Shown here in pieces: positions 49,795 to 58,790 of a stretch of 64,000 nucleotides of DNA. The notes under the pieces are model-generated. The model was not told where the DNA came from and did no database searches. It worked only from the letters and a program-made list of their open reading frames with translations. Within the stretch, counting starts at the first letter, position 1; each line of letters begins with the position of its first letter. The stretch comes from Streptomyces sp. NBC_00775 (GTDB lineage Bacteria; Actinomycetota; Actinomycetes; Streptomycetales; Streptomycetaceae). The translations under genes were made by a program, and so were the position numbers. The stretch is from assembly GCF_036347135.1 (NCBI RefSeq), contig NZ_CP108938.1:1674001-1738000 (forward strand), given 5' to 3'.

Positions 49795-50709
49795 GTGCAG
49801 AATTTACTGGTGGCAGCGACACCAGGATCAGGACCAGGCACCGGCGACCACCACCGCAAGGCACTCGCGGGCGCACCGCACGATCACGGCCGCAAGGCCC
49901 TCGCGGCGTTCCTGCGCTCCCGCCGGGAGCGCGCCGACCCCACGGGAACCGGGCTGCCGCAGGGTGGCCGTCGCCGTACCCCCGGGCTGCGCCGCGAGGA
50001 GGTGTCCCTGCTCTCCGGTGTGAGCCTGACCTGGTACACCTGGCTCGAACAGGGCCGTGACATCAATGTCTCCCCGCAGATCCTGCTGGCCCTGGCCCGC
50101 GTCCTCCAGCTCGACGCGGTGGAGCGGTCCCATCTCTTCCGGCTGGCGGGCCTTCCGGCACCCGAGCCCGCCGAGCGCTCACTGGAGGTCCCGGACGCCG
50201 TCCGCACCTTCCTGGCCAAGCTCATGCCCAACCCCGCGTTCGTCATCGACCGCTGCTTCGACATCCTCGCGTGGAACCCCGCGCAGGAGAGCATCCTCGG
50301 CACGGCCCTGCTGGACCGCCCGCGCCACGAACTCAACAGCGCCTGGATGCTGTTCCGCGTACCGGAGATCCGCGCTCTGATGCCGGAGTGGGAGCGGGAA
50401 GCCCGCTGGATGGCCGGGCTGCTGCGCCAGCAGGCGGCGTACGAACTCGACAACCCGCGTTTCTCCGAACTGGTCGCCGAACTCCTCGAAACCAGCCCCT
50501 GCTTCGCGGAGGTCTGGGAGACCCACGACGTCGTGGAGTTCCGTTCCTCGGTACGCCGCTACCGGCACCCGGAGGCCGGCGACCTCGAAGTGTCCTACGT
50601 ACGGCTGGCGTTGGAGGAGGCACCCCGCCTCAGCCTGATCTGCCACTTCGCCGAGCCGGGCAGCGAGTCCGAGGAACGGCTGCGCGGCCTCGTCACCCAC
50701 GGTGGATGA
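49795..50709 (+). CDS. HTH-type regulator with MmyB-like ligand domain
   Basis: This 304-residue protein starts at GTG 49795 or GTG 49810; no strong Shine-Dalgarno is visible. An XRE-type HTH (about 35-105: KALAAFLRSRRERADPTG, TPGLRREEVSLLSGVSLTWYTWLEQGRDINVSPQILLALARVLQLD) is followed by the MmyB-like domain. That domain has PNPAFVIDRCFDILAWNPAQESILGT, ELVAELLETSPCFAEVWETHDV and YRHPEAGDLEVSYVRLAL. MmyB-type regulators bind a small molecule, often fatty-acid-like, and control a divergent oxidoreductase. The divergent SDR at 48856-49725 fits that rule. The NUDIX gene begins at or just after its stop. Confidence 0.9.
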   Translation: MQNLLVAATPGSGPGTGDHHRKALAGAPHDHGRKALAAFLRSRRERADPTGTGLPQGGRRRTPGLRREEVSLLSGVSLTWYTWLEQGRDINVSPQILLALARVLQLDAVERSHLFRLAGLPAPEPAERSLEVPDAVRTFLAKLMPNPAFVIDRCFDILAWNPAQESILGTALLDRPRHELNSAWMLFRVPEIRALMPEWEREARWMAGLLRQQAAYELDNPRFSELVAELLETSPCFAEVWETHDVVEFRSSVRRYRHPEAGDLEVSYVRLALEEAPRLSLICHFAEPGSESEERLRGLVTHGG

Positions 50710-50731
50710 CCGCCCTCGTTACGCTTCGTGG

Positions 50732-51223
50732 ATGACCACTCCGGACTTCGCCACGTACATCGCCGGCCTGCCCCGCGTCCTCGCCGGGGCCGCCGCCCTC
50801 TTCCGCGACGCCGAAGGGCGTGTGCTGCTCGTCGAGCCGAACTACCGTGAGGGCTGGGCCCTTCCGGGCGGCACCGTCGAGTCGGACGACGGGGAGACCC
50901 CGCGCCAGGGCGCCCGCCGCGAGACGGCCGAGGAGATCGGCCTCGACGTCGAACTCGGACGGCTCCTCGCGGTCGACTGGGTGCACGGCGCGGCGCGGCC
51001 GCCGGTGGTCGCCTACCTCTACGACGGCGGGATCCTCCCCGAGGACGACCTCAAGTCGATCCGCCTCCAGGAGGAGGAGCTGCTGTCCTGGAGGCTGGTG
51101 CCGCGCGAGGAACTCGCCGAATATCTGCCGGGCGCCCTGGGCCGGCGCGTCCTTGCCGGGCTCGACGTCCTCGCGGAGAGCTCGGGGACGGCGGAGCTGG
51201 AGAACGGCCACCGGGTGGGCTGA
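50732..51223 (+). CDS. NUDIX hydrolase
   Basis: This 163-residue protein starts at ATG 50732. A TACGCT hexamer nine bases upstream and the lack of a Shine-Dalgarno suggest a leaderless start; GTG 50702, overlapping the regulator gene, is an alternative. The NUDIX box is GGTVESDDGETPRQGARRET followed by AEEIGL. It keeps the E-x7-R-E-x2-E-E-x-G-L core but has extra residues in the first G-to-E spacer. Such enzymes hydrolyse nucleoside diphosphates linked to another group (for example oxidised dNTPs, NDP-sugars or ADP-ribose). The substrate is unknown. Confidence 0.85.
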   Translation: MTTPDFATYIAGLPRVLAGAAALFRDAEGRVLLVEPNYREGWALPGGTVESDDGETPRQGARRETAEEIGLDVELGRLLAVDWVHGAARPPVVAYLYDGGILPEDDLKSIRLQEEELLSWRLVPREELAEYLPGALGRRVLAGLDVLAESSGTAELENGHRVG

Positions 51224-51256
51224 CGGGAGACGGTCCGCAGGATGAGGGCTGATCGC

Positions 51257-51547
51257 TCAGCCGAGGATCTTGCGCTTCTGCTCCTCGAATTCGGCCTCGG
51301 TGAGGACACCCTGCTCCTTGAGCTCCCCGAGTTGCTTCAGCTGCTCGATCTTGCTGCTCATGTCGTCGGCCTGCTGGGCGGGGGGCGGCGGGGCGGGGGC
51401 CGCCGGGGCGGGGGGCGGCGGCGCGGCCTCTTGAGCTTCCTGCTGAGCCCATCGCCCTTGCTGGCGGCGTGACACACGGCCCGATACGGCTGTCGCCGTA
51501 CCGGCCACTACGGCTGTGCGGGCGACCCCGCGGAGGAGACCTGGCAC
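51257..51547 (-). CDS. SHOCT domain protein
   Basis: This 96-residue protein starts at GTG 51547 after AAGGAACC. The N-terminal half has a weakly hydrophobic helix (LLRGVARTAVVAGTATAVSG) and a Gln/Ala/Pro-rich linker. The C-terminal 32 residues, MSSKIEQLKQLGELKEQGVLTEAEFEEQKRKILG, are a SHOCT domain, a short helical pair found at protein ends and thought to mediate oligomerisation. In Streptomyces such genes often accompany stress-responsive membrane proteins, and the DUF7144 protein follows on the other strand. Function unknown. It is monocistronic. Confidence 0.88.
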   Translation of the reverse strand: MPGLLRGVARTAVVAGTATAVSGRVSRRQQGRWAQQEAQEAAPPPPAPAAPAPPPPAQQADDMSSKIEQLKQLGELKEQGVLTEAEFEEQKRKILG

Positions 51548-51786
51548 GACGGTTCCTTTTCTCGCGAAAGGCTGGGAAATAGACAAACTCACCTGACCGA
51601 CGCGCAATTCTCGGCGCACCGGATACCTCTATTGGAGCACCGTATGAATTCCCCCGCACACCGGCCTTGGTACTGCCCTGCGGAAATCCCCGAGTTCTGC
51701 CGGTCGGCCACTCTCGTGGCAAGCTGAAGCGTGGGCCACCGACCGGTCCCAGGTCAGTGGCGAGGCCTACGCGGTAGGAGCTCGAA

Positions 51787-52218
51787 ATGACGACAAGTGG
51801 CATGCACCAACACGAAACCGGTCACGGCGAACGAGTGTGGGCGACCGGCTGGACCGCCTTCGCCGGAGTCATGATGATCTTCGGCGGAGCGATGGCGATA
51901 TTCGAAGGAATCGCCGCCATCGCCGAGGACGACGTCTTCGTCACCACCCGCAACTACACCTACAGCTTCGACCTGACGAGCTGGGGCTGGATCCACATGC
52001 TCCTCGGCGTCCTGGTCGTCCTGGCGGGCATCGCGGTCTTCAGTGGACTCATGTGGGCACGCGTGGTCGGTATCGCCCTGGCGGGTCTGTCGATGATCGC
52101 CAACTTCATGTGGCTGCCGTACTCCCCCGTGTGGGCCAGCGTGCTGATCGCCGTGGATGCCTTCGTCATCTGGGCGCTGTGCGTCGGAACCACCCGGGAC
52201 TCCAGCGCCACCGGCTAG
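51787..52218 (+). CDS. DUF7144-like four-helix membrane protein
   Basis: This 143-residue protein starts at ATG 51787. A His-containing N-terminal tail precedes four helices (about 20-46, 68-86, 91-108 and 113-133). The loop DDVFVTTRNYTYSFDLTSWGWIHMLLGVLVVLAG is highly characteristic of a small actinobacterial membrane family (DUF7144). No catalytic or binding residues are known. It lies upstream of the glucose dehydrogenase gene with a 173-base gap that looks long enough for a separate promoter. Confidence 0.85.
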   Translation: MTTSGMHQHETGHGERVWATGWTAFAGVMMIFGGAMAIFEGIAAIAEDDVFVTTRNYTYSFDLTSWGWIHMLLGVLVVLAGIAVFSGLMWARVVGIALAGLSMIANFMWLPYSPVWASVLIAVDAFVIWALCVGTTRDSSATG

Positions 52219-52391
52219 CCGAACGCGCCGTCCGCGGCAACCCGGCAGGTGCGTGTTGGTCCGTTCAGCCCGGGACAGCACCACGACCGGCTGACAGGCG
52301 ACGCGCCACCAGGCCGTAGGGACCCATCAGTGCTTTCGTTGTGGGGCGGATTCCTCCGAATATCCGCGGCAGCACCCACAGGGAGACACGC

Positions 52392-53231
52392 GTGGAAACC
52401 AGCGGCACCGAAAGCCACCTGCCCCCCGCCCCCCAGGTCCTCAAGGGGCAGAAGGCTCTCGTGACAGGGGCGAATTCCGGCATCGGCAAGGCCACCGCGA
52501 TCGGCCTGGGGCGAGTGGGCGCCGATGTGGTGGTGAACTACGTGGCAGGGCGGGACGCCGCAGAAGAGGTCGTGCGCGAGATCGAGGGCTTCGGCGTCCG
52601 CGCCTACGCACACGAGGCGGACGTGTCGCAGGAGGACCAGGTCGTCGGCATGGTCTCCCGAATGGTCAAGGAATTCGGCACCATCGACGTCATGGTGGCG
52701 AATGCGGGGCTCCAGCGCGATGCCCCCCTCACCGACATGACCATGGAACAGTGGCACAAAGTACTGGACGTCAATCTGACCGGCCAATTCCTGTGCGCCC
52801 GCGAAGCGTCCAAGGAATTCCTGCGGCGGGGTGTAGTCCCGGAGGTCTCCCGTTCCGCCGGGAAAATCATCTGCATGAGTTCGGTCCACCAGATCATCCC
52901 CTGGTCGGGCCACGTGAACTACGCGGCGTCCAAGGGCGGGGTGCAGATGCTCATGGCGACCCTCGCGCAGGAGCTCGCGCCTTACCGGATCCGGGTCAAC
53001 GCCGTTGCTCCGGGAGCGATCCGCACACCCATCAACCGCAGCGCCTGGGACACCCCCGAGGCCGAGGCCGAGCTGCTCCGGCTCGTCCCCTACCGCCGCG
53101 TCGGCGACCCGGACGACATCGCGAACGTGGTGGCCGCGCTGGCATCCGACCTCTTCGACTATGTCGTGGGGACCACGATCTACGTGGACGGCGGAATGAC
53201 GCTGTTCCCCGGTTTCGCCACCGGTGGCTGA
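52392..53231 (+). CDS. Glucose 1-dehydrogenase (SDR family)
   Basis: This 279-residue protein starts at GTG 52392 after GGGAGA; an upstream GTG at 52341 has no ribosome site. Beyond the SDR motifs (ALVTGANSGIGKATAIG, NAG, Ser and YAASKGG), it carries stretches close to Bacillus-type glucose dehydrogenase. These are VVVNY, VNLTGQFLCAREA, ICMSSVHQIIPWSGHVNYAASKGG, GAIRTPIN and DGGMTLFPGF. It should oxidise beta-D-glucose to gluconolactone with NAD(P) in the cytosol. It lies 45 bases upstream of cydA on the same strand, and gluconokinase ends the run, so glucose oxidation, electron disposal and gluconate use look combined in one operon. Confidence 0.9.
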   Translation: METSGTESHLPPAPQVLKGQKALVTGANSGIGKATAIGLGRVGADVVVNYVAGRDAAEEVVREIEGFGVRAYAHEADVSQEDQVVGMVSRMVKEFGTIDVMVANAGLQRDAPLTDMTMEQWHKVLDVNLTGQFLCAREASKEFLRRGVVPEVSRSAGKIICMSSVHQIIPWSGHVNYAASKGGVQMLMATLAQELAPYRIRVNAVAPGAIRTPINRSAWDTPEAEAELLRLVPYRRVGDPDDIANVVAALASDLFDYVVGTTIYVDGGMTLFPGFATGG

Positions 53232-53276
53232 AGCCCGCTCCTTCGAAGCCGTCCGGTACGAGCCGCCGAGGCCCAT

Positions 53277-54734
53277 GTGAACAGCGTGATCGACCACTTT
53301 CTGGCAGAAGGCCCACCACAACTGCTGCCCGCCCGGGAGCTGATGGCCTTCACCCTGGCCTCCCACATCCTGCTCGTGCCCTTCGGCGTGGCCCTGCCCG
53401 CCATCACCCTCCTGATGCACTACCGCGGGCTGCGCAAGGGCGATGCCGTCGCCCTGCTGCTCGCGCGGCGCTGGTCGGCGGTCATGGCCGTCCAGTTCGC
53501 CATCGGCATCGTGACGGGCACCGTGCTCTCCTTCGAATTCGGTCTGCTGTGGCCGGGGATGATGGGCCGGTGGGGCGATGTCTTCGGCCTCGGCTTCGGG
53601 ATCGAGGCATGGGCGTTCTTCCTCGAAGCGATCCTCATCGCCATCTATCTCTACGGCTGGCGCCGGCTCAAGCCGTGGACGCACTTCTGGCTCGCCCTGC
53701 CCCTGCCGCTGACCGCCCTGATGGGGGCGTTCGGCATCGTGGCCGCGAACGCCTGGATGAACACACCCCGCGGCTTCACGCTCGACGCGTCCGGCAAGCC
53801 CGTGAACGTCAATGTGCGGCAGGCGGTCTTCACCCCGATGTTCGGCCCCGAGTACTGGCACTTCGTGGTCGGCGTGGTCCTGACCGCCGGATATGTCGTC
53901 GCCGGGGTGTACGCGGTCGGTCTGCTGCGGGGCCGCCGGGACCGCTACCACCGGCTCGGCTTCACCGTGCCGTTCACCGTCGCCGCGATCCTCACCCCCG
54001 TGCAGTTCATGCTCGGGGACGCCATCGCCCGCTCCGTCTTCCACAAGCAGCCGGTGAAGTTCGCGGCCACCGAAATCGTCTGGAACACCGACACCCACGT
54101 GCCGGAGTACATGTTCGGGCGGCTGCATCCCGACGGGTCGATCTCCGGCGGGATCAAGATCCCCCAACTGGACTCGATCCTCGCCGGGTTCAGCCCGGAC
54201 ACCAAGGTGACCGGACTGACATCGGTTCCCGCGAGCGACCGCCCGACGGCGACCCAGGCCACCATCGCCCACTGGGCGTTCGACATCATGGTGACCATCG
54301 GGAGCCTGCTCATCCTGCTCGCGCTCTGGTACGGCTGGTGCTGGCTGCGCCGTCGTGACCTGCCCAAGTCGCGCTGGTTCTTCCGGAGCGCCGCTGTCGC
54401 GGGCGCCGCCTGCCTGCTGACCGTCGAGTGCGGCTGGATCACGACCGAAGTGGGCCGGCAGCCCTGGATCGTCTACCAGAACATGCGGGTCTCGGAGGCG
54501 GTGACGGGCACCCACGCCGCGTCTCTGTGGACGATGTTCGGCATCGTCGTGGTGGTCTACGTCCTCGTCCTCGGCTCCTTCCTGGCCATCCTGCTGAAGA
54601 TGAGCAGACGGTGGCGGCTGGCCGACGAGGGCGTCCTCGCCGGAGCCTTGGCCGAGGACCTGGAGGGCGACACCCCCTACGGGCCCCGCCCGTTGTCCAC
54701 GACCGCGGGCACGAACAGGGGTGGGGACGAATGA
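53277..54734 (+). CDS. cydA: Cytochrome bd ubiquinol/menaquinol oxidase subunit I
   Basis: This 485-residue, nine-helix protein starts at GTG 53277. Haem ligands are present: His about 30 (LASHILLVP), His about 195 (PEYWHFVVG) and Met about 338 (AFDIMVTIG). Proton-path glutamates are in GIEAWAFFLEAILIAIYLYGW. The quinol loop has QPVKFAATE (Lys and Glu kept) and is of the short type, and GRQPWIVYQNMRVSEAVT is intact. The enzyme oxidises menaquinol with O2 at high affinity without pumping protons. Its stop overlaps the cydB start. No cydCD exporter or assembly gene is in the window. Confidence 0.96.
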   Translation: MNSVIDHFLAEGPPQLLPARELMAFTLASHILLVPFGVALPAITLLMHYRGLRKGDAVALLLARRWSAVMAVQFAIGIVTGTVLSFEFGLLWPGMMGRWGDVFGLGFGIEAWAFFLEAILIAIYLYGWRRLKPWTHFWLALPLPLTALMGAFGIVAANAWMNTPRGFTLDASGKPVNVNVRQAVFTPMFGPEYWHFVVGVVLTAGYVVAGVYAVGLLRGRRDRYHRLGFTVPFTVAAILTPVQFMLGDAIARSVFHKQPVKFAATEIVWNTDTHVPEYMFGRLHPDGSISGGIKIPQLDSILAGFSPDTKVTGLTSVPASDRPTATQATIAHWAFDIMVTIGSLLILLALWYGWCWLRRRDLPKSRWFFRSAAVAGAACLLTVECGWITTEVGRQPWIVYQNMRVSEAVTGTHAASLWTMFGIVVVVYVLVLGSFLAILLKMSRRWRLADEGVLAGALAEDLEGDTPYGPRPLSTTAGTNRGGDE

Positions 54735-55780
54735 TCGAGGATGTCGTCGCCTGGGTGCTGCTGGCCGCCGTGGCCGCCTACGCGTGCGCCGGCGGCACGG
54801 ACTACGGCGCCGGATTCTGGGACCTCGTCGCCGGCGGCGCCGAACGCGGCAAACGCCCCCGGTGGCTCATCGACCACGCCATGGAACCGGTGTGGGAGAC
54901 CAACAACGTCTGGCTCATCTTCGTTCTGGTCATCACATGGACCGGTTTCCCGGTCCTGTTCGAGACGGTCTTCTCGGCCATGTGGCTCCCCCTGGCGCTC
55001 GCGGCCGTGGGACTCGTCCTGCGCGGAGCCGGCTTCGCGCTGCGCAAACCGACGCGGCGGCTCGCCCGGCGCCGGGTCTACGGCGCCGTCTTCGCCGTTT
55101 CCTCGCTCCTGACGCCCTTCTTCCTCGGGGCGGCGATCGGGGGGATCGCCACGGGCCAGGTGGCTCCCGGCACGAACGCAACCGCCCACGCATGGGCCAA
55201 CGGGACCTCCGTGATCGCCGGGCTGCTCACTGTCGCCGCGACCGCCTTCCTCGGGGCGGTGTTCCTGACCGCCGACGCCCGCCGCTTCAATGCCCCCGAC
55301 CTCGTCGGTTACTTCCGGCTGCGGGCCTGGTGCAGCCTCGGCGTCCTCGCCGTGCTGGCGGTCGTCGGCCTCGCCGTGACCCACAACGACGCGCCCTACG
55401 TGCACGACGGGCTGACCAGCGGAATCGGTCTCGCCTTCGTCCTGGTCGCCGTCGTCAGCGCGTTGGCCACCGCCGGACTGCTCTACCGCACCGCGACAGG
55501 CTGGGCGCGAGTCACCGCGGTCGGCAGCGTGGCCCTCGTCGTCCTGGCGTGGGGGCTGGCTCAGCGGCCCTACCTCATTCCCACCTCGCTGACCGTGTCC
55601 CAGGCGGCCGGAGCGTCGACGACGCTGCGCTGGCTGATGCTGGTCACGGTCATCGCGGTGGTGCTCGTCGGACCGCCCCTCGTCCTGCTCTACCGGCTGG
55701 ACACCCGCGGGGTCCTCCAGCCGCTCACCGAGGCGGACTTGCGGCAGACGGCGGCCGGACGGGAGCCCGAGAACCCATGA
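54731..55780 (+). CDS. cydB: Cytochrome bd oxidase subunit II
   Basis: This 349-residue protein starts at ATG 54731, coupled to cydA by ATGA. About eight helices are visible. The family signatures are AGGTDYGAGFWDL near the N-terminus, MEPVWETNNVWLIFVLVITWTGFP, and ADARRFNAPDLVGYFRLRAW. It pairs with CydA to stabilise the haem b595/d centre. Some actinobacterial CydB proteins are less conserved than CydA, and this one follows that trend. Its stop overlaps the gluconokinase start, so subunit II and the kinase are translationally coupled. Confidence 0.95.
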   Translation: MIEDVVAWVLLAAVAAYACAGGTDYGAGFWDLVAGGAERGKRPRWLIDHAMEPVWETNNVWLIFVLVITWTGFPVLFETVFSAMWLPLALAAVGLVLRGAGFALRKPTRRLARRRVYGAVFAVSSLLTPFFLGAAIGGIATGQVAPGTNATAHAWANGTSVIAGLLTVAATAFLGAVFLTADARRFNAPDLVGYFRLRAWCSLGVLAVLAVVGLAVTHNDAPYVHDGLTSGIGLAFVLVAVVSALATAGLLYRTATGWARVTAVGSVALVVLAWGLAQRPYLIPTSLTVSQAAGASTTLRWLMLVTVIAVVLVGPPLVLLYRLDTRGVLQPLTEADLRQTAAGREPENP

Positions 55781-56313
55781 CCGGGGCCTGGGACGGGCCG
55801 CCGGTCGTCGTGGTCCTGGGCGTAGCGGGTTCCGGGAAAACCACCGTCGGCAAGGCGGTCTCCGAGCGGCTCGGCCTGCCGTTCGTGGAGGGCGACGACT
55901 TCCATCCCGCCGCGAATGTCGCCAAGATGGCCGCCGGCCACGCCCTGGACGACGCCGACCGCGAGCCCTGGCTGCGCGGCCTCGCCGACCGTATCCGGCG
56001 CTCCACCGAGGCCGGCGAGGGGCTGGTCGTCGCCTGTTCGGCCCTCAGGCGCCGGTACCGCGACGAGTTCCGGGCGGCCGCGGGCTCAAGGCTCTGGTGC
56101 CTGTACCTCGCCCTGGACCGGGACACCGCGTGGGACCGCGTGTCCCGGCGCACCGGTCACTTCATGCCCGCCCGGCTGGTCGACTCGCAGTTCGAGACGC
56201 TGGAGCCACTGGAACCGGACGAGCCGGGCATGACCCTGGATGCCACAGCCGCCCTTCCGGCGAATCTCGCCCCGGTATGGGCCGCCGTCGAGCGCCTCGG
56301 CCGGGCCCGCTGA
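55777..56313 (+). CDS. gntK: Gluconokinase
   Basis: This 178-residue protein starts at ATG 55777, overlapping the cydB stop by ATGA. P-loop VVLGVAGSGKTTVGKAVSERLG, substrate motif FVEGDDFHPAANVAKMAAGHALDDADREPWL, VACSALRRRYRDEFR and HFMPARLVDSQFETLEPLE are the complete GntK pattern. It phosphorylates gluconate to 6-phosphogluconate for the pentose phosphate pathway. Its coupling to cydAB and the glucose dehydrogenase three genes earlier indicate a direct-oxidation route from glucose. A gluconolactonase is not present in the window, although the lactone also opens without enzyme. Confidence 0.95.
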   Translation: MTGAWDGPPVVVVLGVAGSGKTTVGKAVSERLGLPFVEGDDFHPAANVAKMAAGHALDDADREPWLRGLADRIRRSTEAGEGLVVACSALRRRYRDEFRAAAGSRLWCLYLALDRDTAWDRVSRRTGHFMPARLVDSQFETLEPLEPDEPGMTLDATAALPANLAPVWAAVERLGRAR

Positions 56314-56317
56314 CCGG

Positions 56318-58066
56318 TCAGGCGCTCAGGAGTACGGCGACGTCTCCGCCCTGCGGCGTCGGACCGCCGCCACGCGTGACGGGAAGCAGCCGGCCGTCCC
56401 CGCGCACCAGGAACAGCACGGTGTGCCCCGCCGGGACGGGACCGTCGACGCGATGTGTCACGACACGGGCGCCCAGGGCGTAGCGGCGCGTCAGTTCGGG
56501 TCCGGTCAGTTCCGGGCCGAAGAGCACCTGGCCACCTGTGTAGGGGGCGATGACGCCCTGACTCTCCACGGGCGGCCCGAGACGGTAGACCGTCCCCTCC
56601 ACGCTGCCCTCGAGGTTCATCGACGCCAGCGCGTTGAAGTCGTCCTCGCCGGTGAGGAGCAGCACCCCGGTAAGGCCTTCGAGCTCCGCGCCCGCGCCCG
56701 TGGCCGCGGCGAACAGCTCTCCGGGGGCGAGTTCGATCCCGGCGGCCCTGATGCTGTCGCGCTCCGTCTCGTGCCCTGCCCACATGACCACGTCCAGCCC
56801 CGCCGAGCGCAGGGCCAGCCCCAGATCGACCACCCATGGATCGCCGCCCACGAGCAGGGGCCTGGAACGCGCCGAGCGCACCACGCCCAGCCGTCGGGCC
56901 ACGGGCCCCGCGCTCAGCCCGTACAGCGTGACGGTGGCCACGATCACCACGAACGTGGCCGGGAGGATCTTGGCGGCGCCACCGATGCCCTTGTCGACCA
57001 GTGAGGACGAGAACGTCGAGGCGGTGGACGCGGCCACGATTCCGCGGGGTGCCATCCACCCGAGGAAGCCCCGTTCCCCGGCCGTCAGATCGGTCCTCAG
57101 CGCTGACACAAGTGCCACAAGGGGACGGACGACGAGTACGAGGACCGCCACGAGACCCAGCGTCGGCAGCAGGACATGCCGCAGGGAGTGCGGGCTGACG
57201 GTGGCCGAGATGGAGATGAACAACAGTCCGATGACCAGATTCACGAGGGTCTCGAAGAACGGCCTTCGGGCAGAGACGTCCAAGCCGGGCAGGTTCGCCA
57301 CCGCCAGCCCCATCAGAACGGCGGCGATGAGTCCCGTGTCGTCCCGGACCACGTCGCAGGCGGCCGCCACCCCGACCACCGCGGCGAGCTGCACCGTGGT
57401 GCCGAGCACCTCGCCGAGCCGGAGCCTGCGCAGCGCCACCGTCAGTACGGCCGCTCCGGCGACACCCCCCACCACTCCCACCGCGATACTGACGGCGAAG
57501 TGGCCGATCTCGCTCGCGAAGCCGCTGCGCCCTCCGGACGTGACACCGTGAAAGACCAGCGCGCCCAGGATGCCGCCCACCGGATCGATCAGCGACCCCT
57601 CCCAGATGAGGATCCGCTGCAACCGTTCCGTGGGACGGACGAAGTTGAGCAGCGGGCCGACAACGGTCGGCCCGGACACGATCAGGATCGCTCCGAGCAT
57701 CACGGCCGCGCCCTGTGACATCCCGAGCAGCGGCATGGCCAGGAGCGCCGCCGAAAAGCAGGTGACCAGGGTGCCCCACCAGATCAGCCGCACCACGACC
57801 CGGCGTGTGTGGGCCCTGAACCTCTTCAGGTCCAGGCCGAGCCCGGCATCGTAGAGGATCACCGCGACGGCCAGCGAGACCAGTGGCGAGAAGGTACTGC
57901 CCAGGAGCCGTTCGGGGTTGACGTCGTCCGTCAGCGCGCCGGCGGTGAATCCGACGGGCAGCAGAACGATCAGCGCGGGGATGTGCAGAAGGTGCGCGAC
58001 CAGCTGGGAAGCGGCGGCGAGTACGACGATCAGGCCGAGGCCGACGAGCACTTGGTCTTCCGTCAC
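56318..58066 (-). CDS. CPA1-type cation:proton antiporter with C-terminal nucleotide-binding domain
   Basis: This 582-residue protein starts at GTG 58066 after GGAAGG. Residues about 1-400 form 11-13 helices of a Na+(K+)/H+ exchanger. The key segment is WEGSLIDPVGGILGALVF, and the ion-binding region is AACDVVRDDTGLIAAVLMGL. Residues about 420-560 form a Rossmann-like TrkA-N/RCK domain (RPLLVGGDPWVVDLGLALRSAGLDVVMWAGHETERDSIRAAGIE; LLLTGEDDFNALASMNLEG), which gates transport by nucleotide. It should adjust pH and K+ or Na+ balance. It converges with gntK with 4 bases between stops, and is 118 bases downstream of the DUF6325 gene. Confidence 0.92.
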   Translation of the reverse strand: MTEDQVLVGLGLIVVLAAASQLVAHLLHIPALIVLLPVGFTAGALTDDVNPERLLGSTFSPLVSLAVAVILYDAGLGLDLKRFRAHTRRVVVRLIWWGTLVTCFSAALLAMPLLGMSQGAAVMLGAILIVSGPTVVGPLLNFVRPTERLQRILIWEGSLIDPVGGILGALVFHGVTSGGRSGFASEIGHFAVSIAVGVVGGVAGAAVLTVALRRLRLGEVLGTTVQLAAVVGVAAACDVVRDDTGLIAAVLMGLAVANLPGLDVSARRPFFETLVNLVIGLLFISISATVSPHSLRHVLLPTLGLVAVLVLVVRPLVALVSALRTDLTAGERGFLGWMAPRGIVAASTASTFSSSLVDKGIGGAAKILPATFVVIVATVTLYGLSAGPVARRLGVVRSARSRPLLVGGDPWVVDLGLALRSAGLDVVMWAGHETERDSIRAAGIELAPGELFAAATGAGAELEGLTGVLLLTGEDDFNALASMNLEGSVEGTVYRLGPPVESQGVIAPYTGGQVLFGPELTGPELTRRYALGARVVTHRVDGPVPAGHTVLFLVRGDGRLLPVTRGGGPTPQGGDVAVLLSA

Positions 58067-58184
58067 CGCGATGCCTTCCGCGCTGCGGGACGGCAGCCGC
58101 CCGCGCCGACCTGTCGTTCTCCGGATGACGCCGAGGCGGATGACGCCAAGGCGCGCATCGCGGCACCGTCGCTTCGAGCAGGGC

Positions 58185-58619
58185 CTAGTCCGTGGCGTCC
58201 AGCGCGGCCAGCACGGCCGGCACCGGGATCCGCCCGGAGGCGACCAGTTGCGCACCGCCGCGTCGCAGGGCGGTGGCGAAGGGCGCCGCCCACAGGTTCT
58301 CGTAGATCAGGATTCCGGCGGAGTTGCCCGGCTCCAGGGCCTTGGCCGCCTCCTCGATGTCGTCCTGGCCGAGCAGGCCGGAGGAAGCGCCCTCGAAGAC
58401 GGCCAGGTCCAGGGCTCCGTCGCCGGTGAGGTCGGCGATTTCCAGGCCGACCACGGATCCGTCCTCATCCTTCCTGACAAACATCAGATCGAGGATGCGG
58501 ATGAGGCCGCGGTCCACCAGATCGACCAGCAGAGGAAAGCCCTCGCCGGTCATGCGGTTGCCGGGAAACTCGACGACCACGTAATCGATCGGTCCCATTT
58601 CAACGAATTCTTCGCTCAC
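58185..58619 (-). CDS. DUF6325-like protein
   Basis: This 144-residue protein starts at GTG 58619 after GGGGTGAA; ATG eight codons later is an alternative. MGPIDYVVVEFPGNRMTGEGFPLLVDLVDRGLIRILDLMFVRKDEDGSV matches the DUF6325 pattern of the wider DUF1269 group. The middle VFEGASSGLLGQDDIEEAAKALEPGNSAGILIYENLWAAPFATALRRGGAQLVASGRIP is typical too. It is soluble and ferredoxin-like in prediction. Homologues are often found with SHOCT and stress proteins; the function is unknown. It is divergent from the membrane protein at 58791 and upstream of the antiporter on the same strand. Confidence 0.85.
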   Translation of the reverse strand: MSEEFVEMGPIDYVVVEFPGNRMTGEGFPLLVDLVDRGLIRILDLMFVRKDEDGSVVGLEIADLTGDGALDLAVFEGASSGLLGQDDIEEAAKALEPGNSAGILIYENLWAAPFATALRRGGAQLVASGRIPVPAVLAALDATD

Positions 58620-58790
58620 GGCTTCACCCCTGGCTGGTAACGGAATTCCCCCTGTCCCCCCTTGCCATGGATCCCTCGTCCCCGAATGCCATTGCATCAT
58701 CGGACGGAACCCGCCGCACTTCGATGCGGCATTCACCCACAGGGCGGGTTTCAGGTCGCGGGATCAGATCCGCACGGATCTCCTGTAACC

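Noticed and set aside
52215..54515. A minus-strand open frame of 766 codons
   Set aside because: It is antisense to the glucose dehydrogenase and cydA genes, both of which have full motif sets on the plus strand.
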